This document shows positions 46,961-55,452 of a DNA stretch of 64,000 bases, one piece after another. The translations under genes were made by a program, and so were the position numbers. The stretch comes from Rhizorhabdus phycosphaerae. GTDB taxonomy: Bacteria > Pseudomonadota > Alphaproteobacteria > Sphingomonadales > Sphingomonadaceae. The notes under the pieces were generated by a model, which saw only the letters and a list, made by a program, of their open reading frames with translations, was not told where the DNA came from and searched no databases. Position 1 is the stretch's first letter, and every line of letters starts with the position of its first letter. The stretch is from the NCBI RefSeq assembly GCF_011044255.1, contig NZ_CP049107.1, forward strand, positions 1,947,501 to 2,011,500. Reading direction: 5' to 3'.

Positions 46961-47317
46961 TAAGCTCAATTCGCGAACGGGTATGACTATTGCGACACTG
47001 CGATTTTCAGCATGCCTTGAACAAGGCGCCGCCTTGTCTTCCGGCATATCGCAGGCCCATGGGTTTGCCAATCACCCCGGGCGAGGCGACCCGCCTTGTC
47101 GTCCCGCTGGAGTTCTCTGGGGCTGCCGTCTTCCCCTCCACCATGCTCCGCATGGTTCCCCTCCCCGTCCTGGGGAGGATTTTTTGGGTCGCGCGGGCGA
47201 GATGCTCCCCGGAACGGGGAGGGGGACCGTCCATAGGACGGTGGAGGGGAAGCACGCAACGAACGTTCGTTAAGACGGCCGGAGCAAGCGCGTACGACTT
47301 GCTGCCCCCCCTGCCTG
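46961..47317. other. Intergenic region carrying a palindromic repeat element
   Basis: About 355 bp without a gene. Its centre is the inverted-repeat element at 47130-47252. The rest shows no coding signal or clear promoter; short frames on both strands are made of repeat sequence. Confidence 0.6.
47130..47252. repeat. Palindromic intergenic element (REP/MITE-like)
   Basis: A 123-bp element with perfect 13-bp terminal inverted repeats: CTTCCCCTCCACC (47130-47142) and GGTGGAGGGGAAG (47240-47252). Internal arms TCCCCTCCCCGT and ACGGGGAGGGGGA also pair. It holds no ORF of note. The architecture is that of a REP doublet or miniature inverted-repeat element. No transposase or RAYT gene is in the window. 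Confidence 0.72.
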
Positions 47318-47647
47318 CTACCGCATCCCTTCCGGCGCCTCGTTGCCGAACCGCGTCGCCTGCGCATCCTTCCAGATCCGGTGCAGCGCATCGCGCGGGG
47401 CGGTCAGGCCGAGGTCGTCCATCGTCGTCTTCCAAGCGCCCGCCACTTCCGACGCCTGCAACTGAAGCTCGGTGACCGGCTTCTCGTCGACCCAGGCCGA
47501 CAGTGTGCCAGCATTGGCGAAGAGCAGGACAAGGGCGGCCACGGCGATGATCGTGCCGGTCCAGAGCACCGGATGATCGCCTTCGATCGGGGTCGCGGGC
47601 AGGTCGACCGGGGAGGCCAGTTCATGCTCCTTCATCTCGCGCGCCAT
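47318..47647 (-). CDS. Small single-pass membrane protein downstream of MBOAT
   Basis: 109 residues. One membrane helix (LWTGTIIAVAALVLLFANAG, about residues 28-47) with a short cytoplasmic N-terminus and an external C-terminal domain rich in charged residues and helix-forming sequence (VTELQLQASEVAGAWKTTMD). I do not recognise a family. It starts 13 bp after the MBOAT gene stops, so it is probably part of the acyl-transfer operon, perhaps as an accessory like the small partners of AlgI/DltB. The frame extends upstream to 47698. Confidence 0.6.
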   Translation of the reverse strand: MAREMKEHELASPVDLPATPIEGDHPVLWTGTIIAVAALVLLFANAGTLSAWVDEKPVTELQLQASEVAGAWKTTMDDLGLTAPRDALHRIWKDAQATRFGNEAPEGMR

Positions 47648-47660
47648 CGCATCGCCTCCG

Positions 47661-49058
47661 TCAGAACTGGTAATAGATGAAGGGCGCGACTCCTTCATAG
47701 CGCATCGCGTCGACCAGAATGATCGCCATCGCCACCAGCAGGCCGAGCAGCGGCGCCGGCAGGCGGCGCAGGCGTAGCGCGATCGACTGCGCCAGCTCGG
47801 GCGGTGTGAAGTGGAAGGCCATGCCGAGCAGGATCAGCGTGGCCAGCAGCGGCGTGGTCATGCCGTTGCTCCAGTCGCCGCGCCCGAGCCCGCCGAGAAA
47901 GGCGATCGCCCCGTCGAAGCTGTCTGCGCGGAAAAATATCCAGCCGAGCGTGACGATGTGAAAGGTCACGAGAATCGCCAGCAGCTTCGGCAAACCGGGC
48001 AGGCCCGCCTTGCGCCAGCAGGTCTCGATCACCTGGACGCCACCATGGAGGCCACCCCAGATGAGGAAGGTCCACTTAGCCCCGTGCCAGAAGCCGCCAA
48101 GGAGCATCGTCAGCAGAATGTTTCGGCACTGCATGGCGAGCCCGCCCTTGTTCCCGCCAAGGCCGATATACAGATAGTCGCGCAGCCAGCTCGACAGGCT
48201 GATGTGCCAGCGCCGCCAGAAATCCTGGAGTGAGCGCGCGCGATAGGGCTGGTTGAAATTGCGGGGGAAGCGATAGCCGAACAGCGCGGCTATGCCGATC
48301 GCCATGTCGCTATAGGCGGAGAAGTCGCAATAGATCTGCACCGCATAGCCATAGGCCGCGAGCAGCAGGTCGAGGCTCGAATGGGCCGAGGGGTCGAAGA
48401 AGACCGGATCGACCAGATTGACCGACAGCTCGGAGGCGACGACCGCCTTCTTGAACAGACCCCAGACGATCAGCAGCATCGCCATGGCGACCATGTCGCG
48501 GTTGAGCCGGGGCGTCTTCTCGAACTGCGGGAGCAGGTCAGCGCCTCGCACGATCGGCCCCGCCACGAGGTGCGGGAAGAAGGACATGAGCAACGTGATG
48601 TCGAGCAGCGACGCCGCGCGGAGCCGCCCACGATAGACGTCGATCAGATAGGACATACCCTGGAAGGTGAAGAAGGACACGCCCACCGGCAGCACGATCT
48701 GCAGCAGCGGCAGGTCGCGCGCCATGCCCCACCCAGCGAGCAGCACCCCGAGCTGTTCGAGGAAGAAGTCATAATATTTGAAGAAGCCGAGGATGCCGAG
48801 ATTGGCGATGACGCCGATCGTCACCAGCGCCTTCTGCGTGCCCTTGGTCTGCGCCGCATAGATCAGCCGCGCCCCGCCCCAGTTGATGACGGCCGAGGCG
48901 ATGAGCAGGGCGACGAAGCGCCAGTCCCAGGCGCCATAGAAGACCCAGCTGGCGACCAGCAGCAGCAGTTTGCGCCACTCGTTGCTGCGCGACACCGCCC
49001 ACACGAGGACGAAGACGAGCAGGAAGAAGAGACCGAAGTCGAGCGTGGGGAACAGCAT
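47661..49058 (-). CDS. MBOAT family O-acyltransferase (AlgI/DltB-like)
   Basis: 465 residues, about ten to twelve membrane helices. The MBOAT hallmarks are FWRRWHISLSSWLRDYLYIGLGGN and GGFWHGAKWTF with the invariant catalytic His. QGMSYLIDVYRG and PHLVAGPIVRG also match AlgI. These proteins move acyl groups across the inner membrane for transfer to polysaccharide or teichoic acid. The following gene is a small membrane protein, and two SGNH hydrolase genes precede it; the set resembles AlgI with AlgJ/AlgX partners. Confidence 0.93.
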   Translation of the reverse strand: MLFPTLDFGLFFLLVFVLVWAVSRSNEWRKLLLLVASWVFYGAWDWRFVALLIASAVINWGGARLIYAAQTKGTQKALVTIGVIANLGILGFFKYYDFFLEQLGVLLAGWGMARDLPLLQIVLPVGVSFFTFQGMSYLIDVYRGRLRAASLLDITLLMSFFPHLVAGPIVRGADLLPQFEKTPRLNRDMVAMAMLLIVWGLFKKAVVASELSVNLVDPVFFDPSAHSSLDLLLAAYGYAVQIYCDFSAYSDMAIGIAALFGYRFPRNFNQPYRARSLQDFWRRWHISLSSWLRDYLYIGLGGNKGGLAMQCRNILLTMLLGGFWHGAKWTFLIWGGLHGGVQVIETCWRKAGLPGLPKLLAILVTFHIVTLGWIFFRADSFDGAIAFLGGLGRGDWSNGMTTPLLATLILLGMAFHFTPPELAQSIALRLRRLPAPLLGLLVAMAIILVDAMRYEGVAPFIYYQF

Positions 49059-49066
49059 CTAGGCGA

Positions 49067-50470
49067 TCACCACCGCGATGCGGCCGAAGCCGCGAGATCG
49101 AGGTCCGCCTGAAGCCGGTTGGCGATCTCCTGCCCGCCGGCGCTGTTGAAATGAACATAGTCGCCGCGCATGCGGGTGGGCTGGAGCTTGACCCAGCTGA
49201 CCGCTGTGCAGCGTCCGCCCATCCGCGCCTCCCAATCCCAGAAGCCGAGCCGAAGCTGCTGCGCGACCTTGCGCTGCACTTCGCGCACGGCCTTCAGGCC
49301 GGCCGGCGGGAACAGCGGGCGCGCGGTGATCGCCCAGCCGGTGCGCGGCGCCTCGGCTGGCGCGACCGCCGGCACCGGACGGACCTGGGCCGTTCCGCTG
49401 CGCTGGCCAAGAGCGTCGAGCACATCGCTGATATCGTCCGCATCGGCCGGCTGTTCGGGCGCGCTGGTGATCGGCGTGGAGGGCGGCAGCGTCACCGGCT
49501 CTATACAGGGCGCGGGCGTGGCCGTCGGTGCGTTGCTGAGCAGTTCGTTCCGGCGTGTCAGCGCATCGGGTGCACCAAGAAGGAGGATCGGCACGCGCCC
49601 GGCCAGGCGGCGGATACGGCCGATCTGGGTCCGCAAGGTAATCTCGTATTCTTGCGGATTGATCCGGGGCGCGAAACCCTCATTGGTACCGAAGGCGATA
49701 ACGATAAGATCGGGCTTGTAGCTGCGCAGCTCCTCCGCGACGACCGAATCATCGTTGCGACTGAAATGAACGAACTGCGACCCGACCACGCCGACATTGG
49801 ATAGCGCCACGCCGCCCCGATCGCGGAAGGTCGCCCAGCTGGTGATCGTCACCGGGCCGCCCTCGGTCACGACCGACACCGCGCCCTGCGCCTGATCGAA
49901 CTCCATCTCGCGGCATTCCGGCCGGGCGATCAGCGCACCCAATTCGAACCGCTCGGACTGCCCTGCGACGTTGATGACGAGCGCCCCTGCCCCCGGCTCA
50001 GCGATCGCGCAAATCACGAAGCGGTCGAACATCTGGTTGGCCGATACGGTCAGCCCGATGCGCGCGCCCGAGGCATTGGAAGTGATACTGAATCCCGACA
50101 GGCCGAGCGCCCCGCGCGGATTCTGCGACCCGGCGCCAAAGATCGAGGAGATCGTCCAGCCGGGCGACATATCGACGCTGACACCGCGGGGATTATAGCC
50201 CTGAAAGGGCTTGCCCGGCGGCATCACGCCGCGCCCGGCGCTGCCATAGCGCGCCTGCAGCGCATCGCGCCAGGCGCCGGTGATCGCATCGCCCGCGGTG
50301 TGGCTATCCCCGATCTGGAGAATATGAACCGGCTTGCCTCCGCTGCGCGCGCCGGCGAGCTTGTCGAAATAGGGCCGCAGCGCCGAATAGCCGCACAGTC
50401 CGCCCGCGCAGTCGGCGGTGACCGAGGGCGTTGCAGCACTGGCAGCGGCCATAGCCAGGAGGCCGATCAT
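49067..50470 (-). CDS. Exported SGNH/GDSL-type protein (putative O-acyltransferase partner)
   Basis: 467 residues with an N-terminal signal (MIGLLAMAAASAATP). The block I GDSH (54-57) supplies Ser56, a mid-protein AFGTNEG is block III-like, and GDYVHF near the C-terminus supplies the Asp-His pair, so an SGNH triad is plausible. A Pro-rich loop (TATPAPCIEPVTLPPS, about 316-331) interrupts the domain. Its gene overlaps the upstream SGNH gene by 4 bp and lies 8 bp before MBOAT. By analogy with AlgJ/AlgX it would take acyl groups from the MBOAT protein to a glycan. Confidence 0.83.
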   Translation of the reverse strand: MIGLLAMAAASAATPSVTADCAGGLCGYSALRPYFDKLAGARSGGKPVHILQIGDSHTAGDAITGAWRDALQARYGSAGRGVMPPGKPFQGYNPRGVSVDMSPGWTISSIFGAGSQNPRGALGLSGFSITSNASGARIGLTVSANQMFDRFVICAIAEPGAGALVINVAGQSERFELGALIARPECREMEFDQAQGAVSVVTEGGPVTITSWATFRDRGGVALSNVGVVGSQFVHFSRNDDSVVAEELRSYKPDLIVIAFGTNEGFAPRINPQEYEITLRTQIGRIRRLAGRVPILLLGAPDALTRRNELLSNAPTATPAPCIEPVTLPPSTPITSAPEQPADADDISDVLDALGQRSGTAQVRPVPAVAPAEAPRTGWAITARPLFPPAGLKAVREVQRKVAQQLRLGFWDWEARMGGRCTAVSWVKLQPTRMRGDYVHFNSAGGQEIANRLQADLDLAASAASRW

Positions 50471-51720
50471 TGGCGGCTCCTGCTCTGTTCCTCGAGCGCG
50501 GCACCAATATCGGCCGGCAGCAGATCGGTAGGAGCGCCCTTGGCCGGTGGATTGGCGAGCGGGGTCTTTGGCTTGTCGGCCTTCTGCTCGCTCTTGCCCT
50601 CTGGCTTGGGACGCGCCTCGCCATCAGCTTTCGGCTCGGCTGCAGGCGCACCGATTCTTGCGGGCGTCGCCGGCTCGTCTGCCAGCGGATCGTCGAGACG
50701 GGGTGGCTTCGGCGCGGCCTTCGCGGGCGGCGGAGCGAGCGCTTCCGGCGGCGGTGCCACCACCGGGGGCGGCGGTGCGGTGCCGCCAGCACGCGCACGC
50801 GCCTGATCGACATAGCTGCGGATGCGGCCGGCAAGGCCTTTGGTGATGCGCACATAGCCGGCATAGGACATGTGGATGCCGTCATTGGCACGCATCAGCA
50901 CGGGTTTGCCGGTAGCGGGATCCGGGAGATAGGCCGAATAGCGGCCGCCGGAATCGACGCTATAGGGGGCGGTCTCGATGAACGGAACGCCAAGACGGCC
51001 CATCAGATCGCGATAAAAGACGTTCATCCGGACGACGTCGGCGTCATAGGCCGCCTCGCGCATCTTAGGGAGGCCGACCCAATAGACGATCGCCCCCTGC
51101 TCACGCAGCATGGCGACATAGGATGTAACGCGGCGCGCGATGGCGGCCTGCCATTTCGGGGTCAGCAGCGCGTAGACATGGCCACCATCGGCGACGCCCA
51201 TCATGTCGTTGGCGCCGAAGGAGATCACCGCGACGTCGACCGGCGCCTGCGCGAGCCGAGCGCGATCGTGCGTTTCGAGGTTGAGCGTCCTGTAGCGGGT
51301 GAAGCCCGTCGCCTGCTGGCTGAACTTCACGACCTGATAGCCGGACTTGCGGCTGAGCTGGTTATAGAGCGCTGTCCAGATGCCGTCGCCGAAGCTGTCG
51401 CCGAACACGCCGATGCGGACGGGACGGCCCGCCGCGATGGCATTGAGGATGCCGGGCTGGATCGCACGGGTCTCGGCCGTGACGGGCGGTTCGGGCAGCG
51501 CCCCGACCGCAGCGGGCTTGACCGGGGCAGACCCATCCTCACCAGTGGGGGGCGGCAGTGCGACATCGGAACCGGCATCGGCCTGTGCCATTTCGGCCGG
51601 CGCGACATAGCTCGCCTCGGGCGCATCCTTGACGCCGAAGGCATAGCCGATCGCCGCCCCCGCCGCCACGCCCAGAAACAAAACCGCCGTCCGATCGAGC
51701 AGAATCACCGCTGCCTTCAT
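50467..51720 (-). CDS. SGNH hydrolase-type protein, DUF459-like
   Basis: 417 residues. The N-terminus is a membrane anchor (AVLFLGVAAGAAIGYAFGV). The SGNH domain has FGDSFGDG (Ser109), SFGANDM and NDGIHMSYAGY with Asp and His, the order of the DUF459 branch. A Pro/Ala/Lys-rich tail fills about residues 310-417 and could lie in the periplasm or bind partners. It is the first gene of the SGNH-SGNH-MBOAT-small protein unit, overlapping the next by 4 bp. Start ATG 51720; a TTG at 51744 is the alternative. Confidence 0.84.
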   Translation of the reverse strand: MKAAVILLDRTAVLFLGVAAGAAIGYAFGVKDAPEASYVAPAEMAQADAGSDVALPPPTGEDGSAPVKPAAVGALPEPPVTAETRAIQPGILNAIAAGRPVRIGVFGDSFGDGIWTALYNQLSRKSGYQVVKFSQQATGFTRYRTLNLETHDRARLAQAPVDVAVISFGANDMMGVADGGHVYALLTPKWQAAIARRVTSYVAMLREQGAIVYWVGLPKMREAAYDADVVRMNVFYRDLMGRLGVPFIETAPYSVDSGGRYSAYLPDPATGKPVLMRANDGIHMSYAGYVRITKGLAGRIRSYVDQARARAGGTAPPPPVVAPPPEALAPPPAKAAPKPPRLDDPLADEPATPARIGAPAAEPKADGEARPKPEGKSEQKADKPKTPLANPPAKGAPTDLLPADIGAALEEQSRSRQ

Positions 51721-51907
51721 CGTGCCACCCGCACATACTCCCAAACTTGCTCGACGCGGCTGGACTGGTCAGCGGAACGCGATCCGAACGTCCTTAATAT
51801 GCGCCCCGGCATACTGTCGAGCGCGATCGGGCGGCCGGGCGCGGGCAGGTCACGGCTGGGCGGTTCGGAGGCCGGAATAGCCCCCGAAACCGCCGCCGGA
51901 GGGAGGG

Positions 51908-53725
51908 TCAGGCGCGGGCGCGCTGCTCCACGACACTTTCCAATATGGTCAACGGGAGAGCGCCTTCGAGCAGCACCTGGTGGAACTGGCGCAGATCGAA
52001 CTTCGCGCCCTGGATCGCCTTGGCCTTCTCGCGTGCCCGCACCCAGCTCATATGGCCGACCTTGTAGCTGCACGCCTGCCCCGGCCAGACGCAGTAGCGG
52101 TCGATCTCGCGCTGCGTGCGCGGGCGGGCGAAACCGCTCGCCTCGACCATATAATCGGTCGCCTTCTCCCGGCTCCAACGCTTGTAGTGGATGCCGGTAT
52201 CGGTCGCGAGGCGTACCGCGCGGAACAGGAAGCTCTGGAGGAAGCCGACGCGGCCCAGCGGATCGTCGGCATAGACGCCCATCTCGTCCGCCAGCTGCTC
52301 GGCATAGAGCGCCCAGCCTTCGACATAGGCGCCGAAGGGCGCGTCCTTGCGCAGCATCGGCAAGTCCTTGGCCTCCTGCGCGAGGCTGAGCTGAAGATGA
52401 TGGCCGGGCGTGCCTTCATGATAGGTCAGGCTGGGCAGCGTGTAACGCGGCCAGTCGCCGGTATCCTTGAGGTTGATATAATAGATCGCTCCGCGCGAGC
52501 CATCGAGCGCCGCAGAGCTGTAATAGCCGTTGGGCGCTCCGTCCTGAATGAAGGCGGGCACGCGCTTCACTTCCAGCGCGGCCTTGGGCAGGGTTGCAAA
52601 GGCCTCGGGCAGGCGTGCGTTGATCCCCTTCACCACGCCATTGATATAGTCGATCAGCTTGGCCCGCCCGGCGTCGTCATTATCGAACAGCTGCCGCGGA
52701 TCCTTGTTGAGCGCGGTCAGCCGCTCGCCGACGCTGCCCTGGCTCATGCCCTGCCCCTTGAGGATGGCGTCGATCTCGGAGCTGATCTGGGCCACCTGTT
52801 CGAGGCCCATGCGGTGGACCTCCTCGGGGCTGAGAGTCGTCGTCGTCGCATTGGCAAGCGCATCGGCGTAGAACTGGTCGCCATTGGGCAGGCGCCAGCA
52901 GCCCGCATCGTGCACCGCCGCTTTGCGCAGGCCGGTCACAAGCGCGATCTGCCGGTCCAGCGCAGGGAAAACTTCGCTGGTAACGATCTTCTCAGCCATC
53001 GCCTGCCAGTTGCCAGGGATATTCTTTTCCTTCGTACGCCGGGCGATCGATTCTACGAGAACCGTGCTGGCGGCGGGCTGATCGCGAAGCGCCTTCAGCT
53101 GGCCGAGCGCGAGATCGAGACAGAAGTCCGGCGCATAGGCGCCGTAGCGAACGTCTTCCTGCTGAAAGCGGGTGCTTTCGTCGAGCACGCGCGCAAAGGC
53201 ACGCAGCCGCTGAACATAGGCGTCGGCGTCGCCCTTCGTCTCGATCACATGCTGTGAGTCGAGAAAGTCGGGAACCGAGGCATAGGGGCCGCTCAGCTGG
53301 CTGATCGCATAGGGCACATAATAGCCGACGGTCGAACCATAGGGGTAGCGCGACGCGCCATCGACGCGCTTCTCCAGCATATAGGCGACGACATCATGGT
53401 TGAGCTTTCCGCTGGCCGAAAGCTGCGCCCGGTCGATCGCCTTGAGCGCGGCGAGCGATGCCTTGTCGGTAGCGAGTGTGCGAGCCTGGCTTTCCTTGGT
53501 GTAGCTGTCGAGCTGCGAGCGCGCCGCGGCGCGCTTGCCCTTGTCGAGGCCCAGGCTCGTCGCCGTCTCGGGGCTCTCGTCTATGTCGCGCTCGAAGATG
53601 CCGTCGACGAGGGTGAGCAGCGCCTTGTCGGCATTGCCACCGGTCGCGGCGGCCTCGGCCAGGCGCGGCAGCATGCCGGCGAACAGGGCCAGGCCCGACG
53701 AGCCGATGAATTGACGTCTATCCAT
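51908..53725 (-). CDS. DUF885 family putative metallopeptidase
   Basis: 605 residues. A twin-arginine signal (MDRRQFIGSSGLALFAG) points to Tat export. The DUF885 signature YHEGTPGHH (Tyr435 to His443) resembles a zinc-peptidase motif with His436, Glu437 and His442/443 as likely ligands. Members are exported proteins thought to be peptidases, but function is not established. Length is typical. No operon partner; the gene is followed on its strand by the SGNH operon 188 bp away. Confidence 0.85.
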   Translation of the reverse strand: MDRRQFIGSSGLALFAGMLPRLAEAAATGGNADKALLTLVDGIFERDIDESPETATSLGLDKGKRAAARSQLDSYTKESQARTLATDKASLAALKAIDRAQLSASGKLNHDVVAYMLEKRVDGASRYPYGSTVGYYVPYAISQLSGPYASVPDFLDSQHVIETKGDADAYVQRLRAFARVLDESTRFQQEDVRYGAYAPDFCLDLALGQLKALRDQPAASTVLVESIARRTKEKNIPGNWQAMAEKIVTSEVFPALDRQIALVTGLRKAAVHDAGCWRLPNGDQFYADALANATTTTLSPEEVHRMGLEQVAQISSEIDAILKGQGMSQGSVGERLTALNKDPRQLFDNDDAGRAKLIDYINGVVKGINARLPEAFATLPKAALEVKRVPAFIQDGAPNGYYSSAALDGSRGAIYYINLKDTGDWPRYTLPSLTYHEGTPGHHLQLSLAQEAKDLPMLRKDAPFGAYVEGWALYAEQLADEMGVYADDPLGRVGFLQSFLFRAVRLATDTGIHYKRWSREKATDYMVEASGFARPRTQREIDRYCVWPGQACSYKVGHMSWVRAREKAKAIQGAKFDLRQFHQVLLEGALPLTILESVVEQRARA

Positions 53726-54269
53726 GAAAAATCTCTCCCAGAGCGGGTTATGGGCCCGGACACTAAGGTCGGCGGCGCGCGACGCAAGACTGTATCAGGC
53801 GACGAATACAGTCGGCCCCGGCGCATGCGACGAAATGTGGGAGAGAAAGGTCGGGGGGTTCTGTTGCCCGGCCCCCCCGGGGCCGCTGGATTCCGCTTCT
53901 GTTGCCCGGTGCGGACCGAACCGCGCTAATGCGTCGTAACCTTATCCGTTAGGATTCAGTTACGCGGCAATCGCGAGCGCCTCGTTATCGTTGGCACTTG
54001 TAGGTTCGAACGGTTTTACGGCGCATTCAGGCCGGGCAAAAACATCGTCTTTGAACACACGTCGATCCTGGTTCGGCCCCGTCATGAACCCCGTCGAGAC
54101 GGGCTTCGTGGTGGAGCCGCCGGGTACTGCCCCCGGGTCCGCTGCATCTATTTCACGACATCATTTATCGCCATAGCCGGGCGAACCCGGCACGACCGAT
54201 ATAGGAGGCAAGCGAGCGGATTTGAAGGGGAAAGCGTGCGCCCGTGAAAATCGACGCGAATGGCCGCGG
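53726..54269. other. Intergenic stretch occupied by the tmRNA gene
   Basis: About 545 bp free of protein-coding genes. It contains ssrA (about 53924-54152, minus strand). The rest, 53726-53923 and 54153-54269, is short spacer with no coding signal. The first part includes a G-rich/C-rich block near 53853-53881. Confidence 0.75.
53924..54152 (-). ncRNA. ssrA: tmRNA (ssrA), circularly permuted two-piece form
   Basis: Read on the minus strand. The acceptor piece comes first and ends CGGCTCCACCA (54119-54109). A 28-nt spacer with a CCCGTC/GACGGG hairpin (54081-54108) follows. The coding piece begins GGGGCCG (54080-54074), which pairs with CGGCTCC to form the tRNA-like acceptor stem. The tag frame (53995-53960) reads GCC AAC GAT AAC GAG GCG CTC GCG ATT GCC GCG TAA, giving ANDNEALAIAA. 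A GTAAC/GTTAC stem follows the stop. Permuted order is typical of alphaproteobacteria. It rescues stalled ribosomes by trans-translation. The outer ends are estimates. Confidence 0.92.
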
Positions 54270-54707
54270 TCAGTCCTTCTTCTTCAGTTCGGCGAGAATC
54301 TCGCGCAGCAGAACGACGTCTTCCGGCGCGGCGGCGGGAGCTGTGGGCTTGTCCTCCTCCGCCTTGTTGAGCTTCCGGACTTGGCGGACGAGCAGGAACA
54401 TGACGAAGGCGACGATCAGGAAATTGACCGCGACGGTGGCGAACTGTCCGAAGCCGATCAGCGGCACACCGGCGCTTTTCAGGTCGGCATAGCTGGCAAC
54501 CGAGCCCTTGAAATCGGCAGGGATCGGCCCGAGCCGCAGGAAGTGGCTCGAGAAGTCGAGGCCACCGGTGAGGAAGCCGATCACGGGCATGATGAGGTCG
54601 TCGGTAAGCGACGATACGATCTTGCCGAACGCCGCGCCGATGATGACCGCAACGGCCAGATCGACCACATTGCCCCGGTTGATGAAGGCCTTGAATTCGC
54701 TGAGCAT
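54270..54707 (-). CDS. mscL: Large-conductance mechanosensitive channel
   Basis: 145 residues. The MscL start [31 protein letters not shown] and the pore helix are unmistakable, followed by a second membrane helix ([19 protein letters not shown]) and a Lys/Glu-rich C-terminal bundle ([17 protein letters not shown]). It opens under membrane tension to release solutes in hypo-osmotic shock. The frame extends to 54752, but Met 54707 is the family start, with GAGGA 10 bp upstream. Confidence 0.97.
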   Translation of the reverse strand: MLSEFKAFINRGNVVDLAVAVIIGAAFGKIVSSLTDDLIMPVIGFLTGGLDFSSHFLRLGPIPADFKGSVASYADLKSAGVPLIGFGQFATVAVNFLIVAFVMFLLVRQVRKLNKAEEDKPTAPAAAPEDVVLLREILAELKKKD

Positions 54708-54851
54708 CGAGTAAGCGTCCTCTGTTCCGGCCTCTCGGTTGGCCGCAGCCAATCATCGCGCCTCCGGTATAAAGGTCAAGCGGGCCATTGACCTTTCCCC
54801 GGGCGGGCCTACCTGTCGCAGCAATACAGTCCGTTCAACAGGATGTCCCAC

Positions 54852-55445
54852 ATGAGCTTCGACCGCCGCTTCTCCGCTGCCCTGCTCGCCCCCGTCGCCG
54901 CGATCGCGGTATCCGGTTGTGGCATCAACAGCGTGCCGACCGCGCAGGAGGAGGCCAAGGCCAAATGGGCCGATGTCCAGGCACAATATCAGCGTCGTTC
55001 GGATCTGATTCCCAATCTGGTCGCGACGGTGAAGGGCTATGCCGCGCAGGAAAAGACCGTCCTGACCGACGTCACCAACGCACGGGCAAGGGCGACCGGA
55101 ATCCAGCTGTCGGGCGCCGACCTGCAGGACCCCGCCAAGGTCAAGGCCTTCGCCGATGCGCAGAACCAGCTGAGCGGATCGCTCGGCCGGCTGCTCGCCG
55201 TGTCGGAAAATTATCCCGAGCTTAAATCGAGCGACCAGTTCCTGGCGCTGCAGAGCCAGATCGAGGGCACCGAGAACCGGATCGCGGTCGCGCGCCGCGA
55301 CTATAACGAGTCGGTGCGCGCCTATAATGTGCTGATCCGCACCTTCCCGACCGCGATCGGCGCCAAGGTCTTCCATGGCGCGCAGCCGATGCAGCCCTTC
55401 GAGGCGAGTGCCGGCGCCGACAAGGCCCCGACGGTCCAGTTCTGA
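54852..55445 (+). CDS. LemA family lipoprotein
   Basis: About 197 residues. The N-terminus ends in AVSGC (Cys23), a lipobox. The LemA core follows: RRSDLIPNLVATVKGYAAQEKTVLTDVTNARARA, LGRLLAVSENYPELKSSDQF and RRDYNESVRAYNVLIRTFPT. It is a membrane-tethered helical bundle of uncertain role, often encoded next to TPM-domain proteins, as here. Met 54852 has AGGA 8 bp upstream; Met 54843 is in frame but lacks spacing for an RBS. The next gene begins 8 bp after its stop. Confidence 0.9.
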   Translation: MSFDRRFSAALLAPVAAIAVSGCGINSVPTAQEEAKAKWADVQAQYQRRSDLIPNLVATVKGYAAQEKTVLTDVTNARARATGIQLSGADLQDPAKVKAFADAQNQLSGSLGRLLAVSENYPELKSSDQFLALQSQIEGTENRIAVARRDYNESVRAYNVLIRTFPTAIGAKVFHGAQPMQPFEASAGADKAPTVQF

Positions 55446-55452
55446 GGCGGCG

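Noticed and set aside
53991-54176. A 61-codon plus-strand frame in the gap before mscL
   Set aside because: It is the complement of the tmRNA gene.
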